From NCBI GenBank assembly GCA_003665825.1, contig QPFY01000007.1, positions 1,426,001 to 1,490,000 of the forward strand: 64,000 bases of DNA, written 5' to 3'. The translations under genes and the position numbers were made by a program. Positions 22,615 through 34,107 of this stretch are shown here, piece after piece; within the stretch, counting starts at the first letter, position 1; each line of letters opens with the position of its first letter. Under the pieces are notes generated by a model. That model saw only the letters and a list, made by a program, of their open reading frames with translations, was not told the origin of the DNA and did not search any database. The DNA comes from Microbotryum silenes-acaulis. Lineage: Eukaryota > Basidiomycota > Microbotryomycetes > Microbotryales > Microbotryaceae.

Positions 22615-23712
22615 TGTTGAATTGCATTCTGTCAAGCCTTCGAACACTTTGACATCGGACCGCCGTTTGACGGACTTGCCCGCCTTTCGCCTCGCGCTTT
22701 CGCCTCGGCGCCTCGCTCCGCGCGCCTTCGCCTCCGCAAGCCTCCACCGCGCCCCCTGTCCTTTGAGCCTCGCCGCATGACGCTTGCGCCCAGCCTCGTT
22801 CCTCGACCCATGTGCACCGTTCGTCAACTCGTCCACATCCTGGTCCACCCGTCCGGCCGTCGCCTGCTGAGCTTGCACGCCTCCGCCCGTTTTTCGTCTC
22901 GGCGCCTTCGCCTTCGCAGCCAAGCCGCCCCCTTGTTCACCGCCCAGTTTTCGCCTCGGCGCCTCTTTCGCCGCCGCGCGCCTTCGCCTCGGCGCCTTCG
23001 CCCTCGCTGCCAAGCCGCCCCCCAGTCTTTCGCCTCGGCGCCTTCGCCTTCGCCGCCAAGCCGCCCCCTTGTTCGCCGCCTTCGCGCCGGCCTGCTCAAC
23101 TCACGCCCGCGCGCCGCCGCCTCCACGCCGGGACTCTGGCCGTCTGCCCTCCAGTCCTGCTGAGCCAATGCCTCCACTTAGTCACCAGCAGCTTGCCACC
23201 GCCGTCCTCATGTTTCATCGGCCATCAAGAGTATCGCCCATGCATGACGCCCGCCATTCGCAACCTGAGTCTCGTCGCTATGGACTCCCTCGCTCACCAA
23301 CACTCGACATCGCAGATAGGTTTCCCCTCGTGGCCGTTGTCCAACACGACCCCTCTCAGCACCCGAATGACCCACTTGGGGTTTGCCCTTGACGCTTGGC
23401 AGCGCGTCCGCCCGATTTGCAGTAGATCCTTTGCGCGCCCGCTTGCTAGAACCTTGTCAGACTCGCGCTCCTTGTGCTTCCCTTCCTCTTCTCTACCGCT
23501 TTCCGACATTAGCCAGACTGCTAATCTTCGGTAGAGAACAGATCGTCCAGCCGCACCGCGTCCGTCTCGTCAGACCGCGTCCGTGCCGCCTCACGACTTC
23601 TCCCCCCCCCCCGGCCCGTCCGTCGCACACTGTAGCCACGTCGACGCTCCACCAGTAGCCCAAGCGGTCGCTACTCCCAAGTCCGAAACCTTTTCGGCTT
23701 CCACTCAACAAG
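22615..23712 (+). mobile_element. Solo LTR (1.1 kb) with 5 bp target duplication
   Basis: The element begins TGTTGA and ends TCAACA, perfect 6-bp inverted termini of the TG...CA type, and is flanked on both sides by AGTGA (22,610-22,614 and 23,713-23,717). No coding region lies inside; the GC-rich interior has many copies of CGCCTTCGCCTCGGCGCC-like words, which create long spurious frames. Fragments of the same family occur at 55,434, 56,227-57,352 and 63,736. The structure fits a solo LTR left by recombination between two LTRs. Its internal retrotransposon partner was not identified; a non-autonomous element with the same ends is an alternative. Confidence 0.82.
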
Positions 23713-24003
23713 TGAGACTTTGACAATTGCAAGGCACTGACGGTACGACGAAAAAAGAGGAAATGCGATGACTATGATGTGAAGAGGGGAAATGAAGACA
23801 CTGTAGAACGACGAATGTATGACTGAGCGAACTTGAGAAAGCGGGCAAGCGAAAGAGTTGATTTGAGACTCAATTGAGAAGCGACACCAAGCCTTGCGAG
23901 ATGCGGGCTGTGTACCAATCAACGGTTTTTCTTTTTTCTTTTGTTTTTTTGTTTTTTTGGGACTTGGAGACTGCGCAAGATGTTTTGAGAGTGCGATCGA
24001 TGT
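23713..24003. other. Short gap 3' of Argonaute
   Basis: Between the LTR and the Argonaute stop there is a T-rich stretch (about 23,925-23,960). On the minus strand it is A-rich. It could be part of the Argonaute 3' UTR. Confidence 0.5.
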
Positions 24004-27000
24004 TCACATGAAGAAGAGCGCGTCTTTGTGGTTGGCGTGGATTTTGCCCAGACGACTACGATAGTCGACGAGGAGTCGTTCGCGCTGCTGTTGTTCCGCT
24101 GAAGCACCGGAGAGCGACGACATTTGCGACGTAGCATCATCACTCTCACCCGCAAGATACAATGCCGCGCGAGTGCACAAACGATCGGCATAGTAGGCCG
24201 GCGTCGTTACCGAGACCGATCTCGACGCGCGAGCGTAAGTAAACGTCAGGTTGAAGGTGAGCTGTTGCCAAGCGTCGGCCGAGATCTTGGCCTCATCGAG
24301 GAGCACATTGTAGTGCGCGGAGCGACTCGTACCCAGAAGGCTGGCATGCGACTGAATGTAGAAATCGTGCTCGAATGGGGAGGTGACATCTGTTGTGGCG
24401 AGCGATCGCAGCCCACATCTGGATTAGCTGAGTCGCATGAAACGGTTGCCAAGAGCGTCGAATAAATGACACCTACCTGTGTCAACACAAGTGCCGGCCT
24501 TGACGTTGCCCGTCTTGTCGCCATCCATGCCGCTTACAGGGAAGAGGCTGAGGTGGTGCCTCTTGCCGCACACAACAAACGAGATGGTCGGATTGTAGTT
24601 CGGATCGATCTTCTGACATGCCGAGCGAATCTGAGCGACCTCGGACGACAAGACTTGAGCGAACTGCCCCTCGCTGACACCATCGCGGTAGAAGATGAGA
24701 CGCGCTGGAGGGACCCCGTTCGTGGAGTGAAATTGACGCAAAAGTTCCATCATCATTCCCTCGAGATCTACAAATGAGACCATGGAAAGTCGAGTTAAGC
24801 TTTCGAGTCGAGCAAGACTGGAGAGACAGGGGCCAGAGAGACGTGATACTGACCCGAAATGAGTTCGACGCGGGAGCTTTGGACGTGGATGCGTGAGCCG
24901 TAGTTCGTGAACTCGCGGTTCATGGTGGCGACCACGGCAGCAATCGAGGGAGCGAAGGAGCCCGGGCCGGGGTGGGTCACGTCTGCACCGATGATCATCG
25001 TAGGGACGTCGCGGGGGCATGCGGGACCAAGATCGACGATCGAGTTGATGCCGCTCAACTTGCAGTTGACCTTGAGCGCCAGGTTTGCGTAGTACTGAGG
25101 GTTGCCACGTTTCGCCTTCGGAACACTGAGGCATTGCGTCGCAACTCCCACGTCGAGATCCCCGAAGCGCTTGATCGCAGCATACTCGTCGCAAGGTTTG
25201 CGCGCGAGGTAGATGAGGAGCAGCTGGGGCGCACCGCCAAGGCCGAGCCCCTTGACCGTCTCGCGGAAGTAAGCGGGAATGTTGGCTGGGGACAATGCTG
25301 GCGCGTAATTGATGGCAGGACGAGAGTCGCGTACTTTTATTCCGACGTTCTGTAGACCGCGAGCAAAATCCGAGACGCTTTTCTCGACCTCTTGGCGGCG
25401 GAAGAAGCGCTCTTGATCGAAGACAAACACCGTCCAGCGCTCGATAGGGGCGCAGGGGCGATTGAACTGTTGGCCACGCAGATCCCAGACCCCATCGCGT
25501 GGAATGACCGGCCTCTGCAAAGTCACGGTTGGATTCGGTAGAAGGCGGGCTTGGACCTGCATCGGCTCGGACGTGAACTCCATCCCCCATTGGTTCAAGG
25601 GCGAGCCCGCGTTCGTCGGGAGGATACGCTGAATTCCCTGGCGGAGCAAGGGGACACGGTCACGGGGGCCCACAGTCGTGCGCTTGAGAGATTCGGCCGT
25701 CTGCGTCGGGTCGAGCTTGCGGCTGTACTTTTGGCCCGGCAAGACCGTACAGATCTCAATCGGGTACAGAGCAACACTCGAAATCTTGACGCACGGCCAT
25801 TCGGGATGTTGCAGGCGAATGTTGTAGTGATTGCGGAAGTACTCGGCGACGTCGGTCGTCTGGCCCTCATCGTTCTGGAACTTGGAGTCTTGTGCACTTT
25901 GTCGCGTCAACTCGCGAATTTTTCGAATCATGGGCGGACCGTTGCTGCCAACATTAATCGAGATACGCAGTCCACGGATAAACCGGTTCGCCTCGACAGC
26001 AAACGCGCCGGGCATGCGCTTGCTCTCGAGCTTGTCTGGTCCGAAACTGCGGTCTTTGGCGCGGCCGCTTAGGGAAAGCGTGAAAGGGGCTCGGTCAGTT
26101 CTGGCTAGTCGGGCATAAGCAGTGAAAGGAAAGCAAGAAGAGTAAATGGTGACTCACTACTCAACAAGTAGCTTGAGCAGATCCCCTTCTTGATAGAAGG
26201 GCTGCGATGCGAGATCGAGAAGAATCTGTGGATGGTGGCGTCAAACGGAGTGTGATAAGTCCTCGATTCCGACAAACAGCACAAGGCTAGGTAGCGCATG
26301 GGACTGACGAAGTTGCAAGAAGGACCGCAACGGAGAGAAGAGTAGTACCCCCTCCACATGGTCAGACCCTTCGAGATGTTGCCCGCTTGCGGATTGTCGA
26401 ATGGGAGGAAGAAGGACGCGCCGCTGTTCGAAAACGAGAGGAAGGGTCCGTGCTGAATGACAATGTTAACTGAGCAATTTGTATTCGAGCGCATTCGATC
26501 GTGAGCAAAAACGTCGGAGAACAAAGAACCGAGTCTCCACCTTCGACTCACGAGCCTGAATGCAGGATTCAATCACACCCTCATCGACCTGCGTCTGCTT
26601 GCCCGAGACGAACGCGCTCAACGCATCGAGGTGCACCGGGCGAATGTACTTGATCTGTGTCGACACATGCCCACCTCGTTAGTCGCTGGTGAAAAGAGCC
26701 ATCCTATTCCTCTGCAACGATGACCGACCTTGATGGTGAATTGATTGCCCTTGAACTTGGATTCACGGCCGTCGGATTCAGGGAGATTGACGTTCCACGA
26801 ACCTTCGTCGGCAAGGAGCTTCTTGGCTGCGAAACGAGAGCGGGGTGCAATACAAGCAAGAGGCAAAGAAAATGAATCGACGATTAGGAGTAAGCTCCGA
26901 GTAGAACCGGGAGGTGTCGTCACCGCCGAGATCGAAGCGCTCGTGTCGGGCGACCCGATTGGACTCACGCGCGAAAACTTGGGCCTTGCCATCGTAGACA

Positions 27001-27693
27001 CACGCGATGCCTTGGAAAGGGTCAAGCGACTTGATGAAGTGCTTCCAAACCTCGCGATTGACGCGCGACGGACGTTTCGCATCTTCGGGACCAATCTTGA
27101 ACTGCTCATCGAAAAATCGGAAAGGTGAGCACGGTCACATATTGGGACGAAAGGTCCCACCGCTGAGTTGAACGAGGAAACGGGGAGGGGAGGGAAGCGA
27201 TACCGAGCCAAGCGCGCGACCGCCGATCGGCGTGTGGGGTGGGGTGGGCAGGCTCAGTGCCAACATCCACGCCCGACAAAATTAAGTCCGAACCCAATCG
27301 AGAGCACGCCGGAAAGGGGCGTGTGAGAGGTGGCATGGCGAACAAAACAGACGAGAACTTACATCGTAGTGGTAGCAAGTCGCTGTAGGCGGCTTAACCT
27401 TGAACGTGTTGACGAGGACGGGGAACGCGCGGCCGATGCTGCGAGGTGGGTGAACGTTGTCGTGAACGTGACGGCGAGCGGGCGAGGGGGGACGCGTGGG
27501 ATCGGGGCGTCGGTGCGAAAGTCAACGTCAACCAGCAGCGTGCGTAATCGGAGCGAGGTTCGAAGAGCACAAAGACCACATCAGTAGATTGACACAGCCA
27601 CTTATTAGTAACTTCACGGTGGGGGCTACATTCGACCTACGTGCCATACCCCTGACGCTTCATGGGGCTGATCATGTCGGTGCTGGTGGCCAT
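24004..27693 (-). CDS. Argonaute (AGO clade), RNAi slicer
   Basis: Exon 1 (27693-27641) encodes a short leader ending KRQGYGT; intron 27640-27439 joins it to IGRAFPVLVNTFKV and YHYD. Later exons give the N domain (VYDGKAQVFA), linker, the PAZ-type segment DLASQPFYQEGDLLKLLVE, and the MID and PIWI domains. The PIWI domain has GADVTHPG (first catalytic Asp), SRVEL (probably the Glu region), FYRDGVSEGQF (second Asp) and YYADRLCTRA, where an Asp replaces the His usual in animal AGO2. The likely tetrad is therefore DEDD, compatible with slicing. The protein ends at a TGA at 24004-24006. Argonaute loads small RNAs and silences transcripts or transposons. Internal exon borders in the N domain were judged by frame and motif only. 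Confidence 0.92.
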
Positions 27694-28337
27694 GATGACG
27701 ATGACGCGTGCCTCTGGCCAGCTGCGAAGACTCGCTCGGAGCTACTTGGGCGACGCAGACGAACGAAGACAGACGATACCAGAGAAGTGTAGGGATTTTT
27801 GACTGCGCTGGGGTGCACCGAGTGACAAGCGAGACTGGATCGGCGTCGGAGTCAATGCGATTTGGTCGACGTGGGGCACCTCGAGTCGGTGCGGTGGGTG
27901 AGACAAAAGTGGTGAGGACGGCGAGGCTACAAGTCAAGAAAGAAAAAACAAGGCGAGCGAAATTGGGCGCGAGCGCGCGCGCCGCTTGCTCGGCGCGTCG
28001 TGGGTAAAATTACATTTGTGCAGGCGTGTTGTCTCCTGACTTCAGAGAGGAGTCATCATCAGGAGCACCTCTAACCATTGTGGATGCCGCTTGGTTCACT
28101 AGTTCTTCAACGTGAGCAATGACAAACTGCAGCGAGAGCCCGTATGAATCACCTCGATTGACCAGGCCGACGGTGACTGCATGTTTGACTTCGGTTCTAG
28201 CTCCCCAGTTATCTTGACACATGATTGCGCAAGCCATCGGGGCGCGCAGGTGTGTTTGTGGACCATTACAACATACACGATACGAGTAGAAACAGTCATC
28301 TTCGAAAGCAAGCTTGGATCACCGAATCGGCGGTCGT
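27694..28337. other. Intergenic, Argonaute promoter side
   Basis: No gene was recognised between the Argonaute start and the stop of the mannosyltransferase gene. Small frames on both strands have no family features. Confidence 0.5.
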
Positions 28338-30053
28338 TTATTGTTGGGGGGAAGCGGATGGAGAGGTAATGCTCGAGGCGGAGGTTCCAACAGTCTCTTT
28401 CCAGCGATCCAAACAACTGAATCTCCAGTCATGATCCACGTCCGTCAATTCGTTCTTGGGTAACGGATCTTTCGAATACGCGGGGCATTGGCAGTCGCAT
28501 CCTAAACCTTTCTCTTGAGGACAGTGCATGAACCAGTCGTGCTGGTAGGCGAAATCTTCGAAACTGGCAAGCGGAACCAGTAAGTCGTCCCAGCGGCAAT
28601 GCACCTCGTCCAAACGTCAGACAAAAAATACCGTCGAGTCGACAATCAACACCCAACGCCACTGACTCACTAGTGAATTCGATCGACGTCTGAGAGAAGA
28701 CCGAGAGCGAGCGAGCGAACAGGAGCGTCGCCCCACTGCAGGCACATCAATGGAGCAGCATCAGTACCCGATACCCACACGAACCAGGCGACAAAGTCCC
28801 AGATACTGGATAGTGACCCACCCTTTCAGAAAAGAATCCGCCCGCTTGATCAAGCTCGTTGAAGACCGTTTGGTAAGGTTCTGACCGGAAAAAGCGCAGA
28901 TCCCCGATCTAGCTCGTCGGCGCCAAAAAAGAGGCCAAGTCAGCGACTGAGATATTAGTGTCCGTGGAATCGTCAACTTACCTCAAAATTAGTCCAAAAG
29001 TGACATCCCGAGTATGCTCCTGGGTCTCCCTTCTTAAGCAAAAACTGCCACAGTCGAGATCCTGGCACGAGCCCGTGCTTCTGGACGAGCTCAAAAATTG
29101 AGTCGAACAGCGTGGGGATTGTGTTCATGTTCTCGACGATCGTGATCACAAAACCGTAGATCTTGTGATTCAACGCCATGAATCGGAACGGGTCGTAAGA
29201 GATGGTGCAATAAAAGCGAACTGGTGGGGACACATCGGAGAAGTGAGCGCCGATCGCTGTTCTGTAGGCTCGAAATGGAACTCCAAAGGAATGTCGCGAG
29301 GTGTATAGGTAGGATGTTACAACGAAGGTCGAATGACTCACCACCAGGCTCCAGCCTCCAATACCAATCGTATTTCTGCAAAGCCGCGGTCCTGACCCAG
29401 AGCCCGGAGAAGTAACGACACATATGATGATAGCCTTCGCGCCCCGCATACTGCACGCCATCCTTCTGCTGCTGCTCAAACCCGCTCCTGACGTTCGCGA
29501 CGTCCATTGTTTCGGGTATGCGCCAATACCGAGGCTCGACGGTGGCCCACTCGACGACGGCCCCTTCCGGCAAGCTCGCTACGACCTGTTCCTGAAACGT
29601 GGTCGAGAATGGAGGGTCGACTGGCGCGGTCAGAAACACGTATGCGTATCTAAACTGTCGGTTGAAGCGTTTCTCGAAGTTGCGGAGTGTCGGGAGGAGT
29701 TCGGCTAGATCCTGTTCTCGCACCAAAAGCGTGATCGCAGCATTCTCTCGAGGTTCGGTCACGACGATCTCGGGATTCTGGCAGCCGCGCACGGGCGAAG
29801 ATGTCGAAGTCGTGGAGAGCGCGTAGCGATGAGAATCAAGTCGATTCGTTCGCGGTGGGCTGAGGACCAGGGCGACATTGTCGGATAGCCACGGTGAGGG
29901 ATGCAGACCGGCCAACGCGAGGACGGCAACCGTCAGGACCCAGGAGGCAATCGCCATGCGAGCTAAAAGGCGAACGGGGAGGGTCTCGATGTACGAGTCG
30001 AGAGCGAAGCGGTGTAACTCTATAGGTATGACTGTGTCGACAGCATGTGGCAT
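28338..30053 (-). CDS. GT15 alpha-1,2-mannosyltransferase (Kre2/Mnt1/Ktr family)
   Basis: The first exon starts at ATG 30053 and has a type II anchor (MAIASWVLTVAVLALAGL, about residues 33-50). The GT15 core reads YHHMCRYFSGLW, YDWYWRLEPG, then across an intron VRFYCTISYDPFRFM, MNTIPTLFD and YSGCHFWTNFE, whose Glu is the proposed nucleophile of this family. Further exons give IGDLRFFRSEPYQ, AGGFFSER, WGDAPVRSLALGLL and AYQHDWFMHCPQ, and a Cys-rich end (CDCQCP) with the stop at 28338-28340. Enzymes of this family add alpha-1,2-mannose from GDP-mannose to glycoproteins in the Golgi and build cell-wall mannan. The length and domain order are normal for the family. Confidence 0.92.
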
Positions 30054-31371
30054 CGCGTGTCGCCTTACCCTCGTACACTCGGTTCGCGGTGAGCCTGCTT
30101 GGAGAGGGTCGCACCAGCATCAGCTCAATCAGCTTGATCTGAATTGCAGGTGGTGACCGAGATCTTTAAATAGTAGCGTACCTCACGTAAAACAGTCGAC
30201 GCTGTCCGAAAGCTTGCGTTGCAGTGTGCCCCATGCATCACAGCACCACGCTGCTAATGGCTCGGAACTCGCGAACGGCTGGATCAGAACTCGCGAACGC
30301 CGATCCTGGCGTTACCGAGTGAGGGAAAAAGCGGTGATTTACGATGGGGCAGATTGAATCCCGCAGTGGCAGCGTCCCCTCGAGTGGCGAGGCTGACACG
30401 TAGGTCAGGGATAGGGCCACAAGAAAAGCCGCCAAGCGGGGTCGCTCGGTTCGGTTTGAGCGACCGACCGACCTTGTCCATCTTTGTCCATCCCTGTCCA
30501 CCGCGCTCAGACCTCATCTCGAGAAGTATCCCTCGTTCGACCTACGAAACATGAGAAGCTGTTCAACGAACTAGCATTCGGGCGAGTTTGAGTTCTCGAA
30601 GAATGTAATAGGTGAGTGTAATGTCTTCGACAGTGACACAACGTCTCTACAACCTCTCTACAACCTCTCTAGGTCTATTAAGTCTCTATTAGAGTTTGGG
30701 ATATCTCTTCAGCGATAGAAAATGCGAATTTGGAAGTCTAGGACCGACGAATGTCAATAATACGCGTTCGGGTGAGTCTGAAGAAACTGTAAAGCAGGAG
30801 CCGAGATCGCTCAAATTTTTCTGGCTGGCCTACCCCACCATGTCATTTTCTGCATTTTTTTTGCGTGGCCCCGGCGTCGGCGATCGGTAATCGATTCAGC
30901 TTGACAAGCCCCGCGCTGCGCTGCTAATTGCGCTGTGTAAATTGGCACTGGGAGACACGCGTCGAGGTGATTATTGCAAGCTTCTCTTTCATAGTCGGTA
31001 ATTGACGCAAAGTCCATCCCGAATTCCCCCTCGGCTGCTCGGCACAAGCATTTCTTTCGCTAGCCTTCGACGACTTGCAATTAATTAATTGGGGCGCGGG
31101 TCCTTGAAAAACGTATTTGTCGACCTCAGTAGTCTGCCATCACAGTCAGAGAGCCAGTTTCCAGAACTTTAGCACTTCAAACTTTTTTTTTGTAATGGTT
31201 TAATTCGTTTTATCTGGGACTGGGAGCCCCTGCCTCTTGCGCGTGTGCTCGCGCTCACATTCATTTGAGCCCAGCCATCGGCCGCCTGTGCCCGTGCTGC
31301 GTGACCGTCCGGGTGCGCGTGGATCCAGTCCGAGATCGGAGCGACGAAGGCTTTCAAGCTCTTTGAAGGAT
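30054..31371. other. Intergenic, no gene seen
   Basis: No coding region was supported. It holds a short CTCTACAAC repeat at about 30,645-30,670 and a poly(T) run at about 31,184-31,192 close to the inverted-repeat element. Confidence 0.5.
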
Positions 31372-31388
31372 GTGGGTTCGAGACCCAC
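31372..31388 (+). other. tRNA T-arm-like hairpin (B box-like)
   Basis: GTGGG-TTCGAGA-CCCAC forms a perfect 5-bp stem with a 7-base loop and matches the polymerase III B-box pattern. No matching acceptor, D or anticodon arm was found upstream, so this is not a tRNA gene. It touches the left inverted repeat and suggests that repeat may be SINE-like. Confidence 0.5.
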
Positions 31389-31389
31389 C

Positions 31390-31488
31390 ACCTCAGGCAG
31401 ATTAAAAAGTAACCAGTCTTAGTAGCGCCGCCGCGCGGCCAGAAAAACCTATGCAAATAGGCGACCTGAGCCCGGTAGCAACTCGGCG
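31390..31488 (+). repeat. Left copy of a long inverted repeat
   Basis: About 99 bp beginning ACCTCAGGCAGATTAAAAAG match the reverse complement of 40,595-40,714 almost base for base, except for a 21-bp insertion in the right copy. The pair encloses the companion gene and the KDZ transposase. It could be a transposon terminal repeat or one of two SINE-like copies. Confidence 0.85.
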
Positions 31489-32189
31489 CGGGAACAAGCT
31501 CGCAATGGTTCAAAGTCATTACAATTGATCCGGAAATGATTTTCCGGCTTGGCCCTATGACGTAAGTCATTGGCGGGAGAAGCTTGTAGAGCTTATAGAA
31601 AAGCTTGTTGAAGTCCAGGTATATCCATTAACGCCTCAGCACTGCGGAAGCCGTGGTATGTCTGGCCCAATGCAACACGTGATCTGACGGAATCGACGCG
31701 TGTTGTGCGTTGTTGATACGTTGACAGCTCTTGTCCTTAGGCCCCCTTTCGCCCGTACATTCAACACAAGACCCATTGGTCTCGCCGCGAATATCCTCGT
31801 CCTCGATCGCTGAACCGCATACACGTCACGTCCCTCGTTGATCGCCATTGATCTTGTGATCCTTTCACATCGCCAACTCATACCAAGTTTCCACGCTTCG
31901 GCGCTCGACAAGCCCCACGTGTAGGTCCGGCGATCGTCGTCGGGGCTTTTACCAGAGAACGAGCTTCTGAGGGCCTGCTGACATCCACGTCTTAACTATA
32001 GATTCATCGCGTGGCCTCGGAACATTACGGGCTCCTTCCCTCCTGGATAACCATTCACAAACAAGTCTCTGGGTGCGTGGTGGAAGTGCGGCTGCGCGGT
32101 CGTCGACGCGCTGTTTGATTGGTTTAATGCAGCACCGTGTCGTGTCGTTCTGACCTTCCCCTGTTCGCCTTCCAGCCTCTGCCTGCACG
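31489..32189. other. Leader region of the companion gene
   Basis: Nothing coding was recognised. It probably contains the promoter of the gene starting at 32,190. Confidence 0.45.
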
Positions 32190-34107
32190 ATGTTCTCTTC
32201 CAATGCCATTTCGTCTAGCGAGCAATATGATGCGTACCATCCAAGTCCTGCGCCGCCCAGCCGACCGCTTGACGCTCCTGCGTTCGCAAACATCGATTAT
32301 CCAACCTATTCGCTCGAGTCGGGTAGCCACGCGTCCGCCTTCCCATACGACCTCCCTGTCCTAGGCAGCACAGCTAGCACAGGGCACCCATCAAGTCGAC
32401 CCTCCTGTCCCGCCGATTCCGCCGCCAATCGCCTGCTGCCTGACCCCCTTCAATTGCCAATGGACGAAGCCAATACATCGTCGGGCGTCCTGCAACCCTC
32501 GCCGAGTTTCTCATCAGTAGATGGAAGCACCCCGACAATGCATCCATCACCACTTTCCGCCGCAGATCAACAGTTCGCCCGCGTCGAAGTCCCTGTTGCC
32601 ACCATACCGATCCGAGTTTCGCCTTTGACGCCAGCGAAGAGGCCGATGGGCCCTAGCCTCCACGAACAAAGCAAGGCTATCCCTAAGCGCAACTGTCGCA
32701 AATCCGAACGACTTATGCACGAGCAATGGGCCCAGAAAAGACACGACGAAGAGCTCGAGTATTGTATCCGACACAATATTCGACTCGATTATTTGAGGAG
32801 CATTGTTGCGCCCGTGACTCGCCTTGGCTCTCCCACTTCCTGGAATGACTTTGTGCAGAGCAAGTACTTCGAATCGCTGGCAGTTCAAGATGGATCGGAA
32901 GGTAGGCACAGCTCTTGACTACCTCATGCTAAATTCTAGCATAGCATTGCACTACGCTGTTGTTGAACTAACGGGCTGGGTTGGTCCGCTTTAGTGCCGA
33001 CCAATTTGGTGGAGAGGGTTAAGCTCGCAAAGCCATATTGGAACGACATAAAGGATGACGCAGAGGTGATGACGAGGTTTGACGCGGCGCTTGCCTTGGA
33101 GCGTGAGGAAGTGACGCAAGCAACGCAAGCGACCGAAGGTTCATCCTCCATCAAGATCGCCCGAAACAAGCCGATGAGTCACGAAGCCATTAAGAAAGCG
33201 CGCCGATGTATGCAGGCCGCGTTGGAAACCATGGTGAGTCCAAGCTCAATTTGATACTGCTCACAGTAAAGTAACTGAAAGGATCATAACACCCTCAAAA
33301 CCGACCCAGAGCACTTCATAGGCGCAAAAATATGGACTCCAATTGTTTGCTGTGGTCTCTTCTGATCTTCCTGAACTCAATAAGGAGCGTTTCATGGTCG
33401 CGAGCCCCGGTGGTCTGGCCTTTGCCCATCGACAAGACTGGGGCGATAATTTGGGTTCAAGACAGCTGCTCTCCGACTTCGCGGATTGCGTTACCGGTAG
33501 AGCGTTCTTGGAGGACAAAAAGGCCGAATTGGAAGCAGCTGGTCAGTAGGTGCACGCGCCGACAGACTATTGTCACTTGCTGATTGATGTCCGTTACGCT
33601 GTCACGCAGTTTGGGAGGCGCCACTGAAGGAAGCGAATCTTGAAACAAAAGCCCCGTGGTACAGCACGATTGTGAAAAAACTTTTCAGTGTGGACTATGT
33701 TCTAACCGAGATTTCAGTTGCTGCTCACTTGTTGACTGCTAACGATGAGTCTTCTTGGTGCAGATGATGCCGTGATGCGACGTACCAAGAACCAAGGGCA
33801 CGAAAACAAGAGCAAACCGCCCAGGTTGGTGTACGACCCAACCGCGCTCATGCAACAGGCCAGTATCGTAGTTGAATGCGGCCCGAGCCTCAACTTGGAG
33901 ACGGACTTCGCCAGCCCCATGGCCAAGCAAAAAATGTCGGGGGCCGACTTGGATCGTATCATTCCCCTGCTGCGTGCAGGAGAGTTGAGATTCAGGCTAA
34001 CGGAGGAGGTACTAGCGGATGAAGAAGATGAAGATGGTGCAGCTATCCCTGCCAACGGCCAAGATGGCAGCGCGGTGAACCGCCCCGATTCCGACGAGCA
34101 CTCTTAG
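32190..34107 (+). CDS. KDZ-associated protein of unknown function
   Basis: ATG at 32,190 (context TGCACGATG). Exon 1 encodes a Ser/Pro-rich, probably disordered N-terminus (about 160 residues), then a basic patch (KAIPKRNCRKSERL) and a helical segment with SWNDFVQSKYF. Introns then join VPTNLVERVKLAKPYWNDI, MAQKYGLQLFAVVSSDLPE, AAVWEAPLKEANLE and a C-terminal exon starting DAVMRRTKNQG and ending in an acidic tail at 34,107. The basic/helical segment is loosely HMG-box-like, and the AQKYGLQLFAVV part resembles a small alpha/beta core. I do not recognise a family with certainty and assign no function. TET/JBP dioxygenase genes are reported near some KDZ transposons, but no HxD...H iron-binding pattern is visible here. 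The gene converges on the transposase gene and lies inside the inverted repeats, so it may be transposon cargo or an accessory factor. Confidence 0.7.

Noticed and set aside
22777..23534. Long plus-strand frames full of Ala, Pro, Arg, Ser in the GC-rich LTR
   Set aside because: They come from repeated CGCCTTCGCC-like words, exist in several frames and recur in other LTR fragments; no protein family feature is present.
31320..31388. Possible tRNA gene ending in GTGGGTTCGAGACCCAC
   Set aside because: Only a T-arm is formed. No acceptor partner for CACCTCA and no D or anticodon arm were found upstream.
32190..34107. TET/JBP dioxygenase identity for the KDZ companion gene
   Set aside because: Such genes are reported near KDZ elements, but no HxD...H iron-binding pattern is present in any exon.
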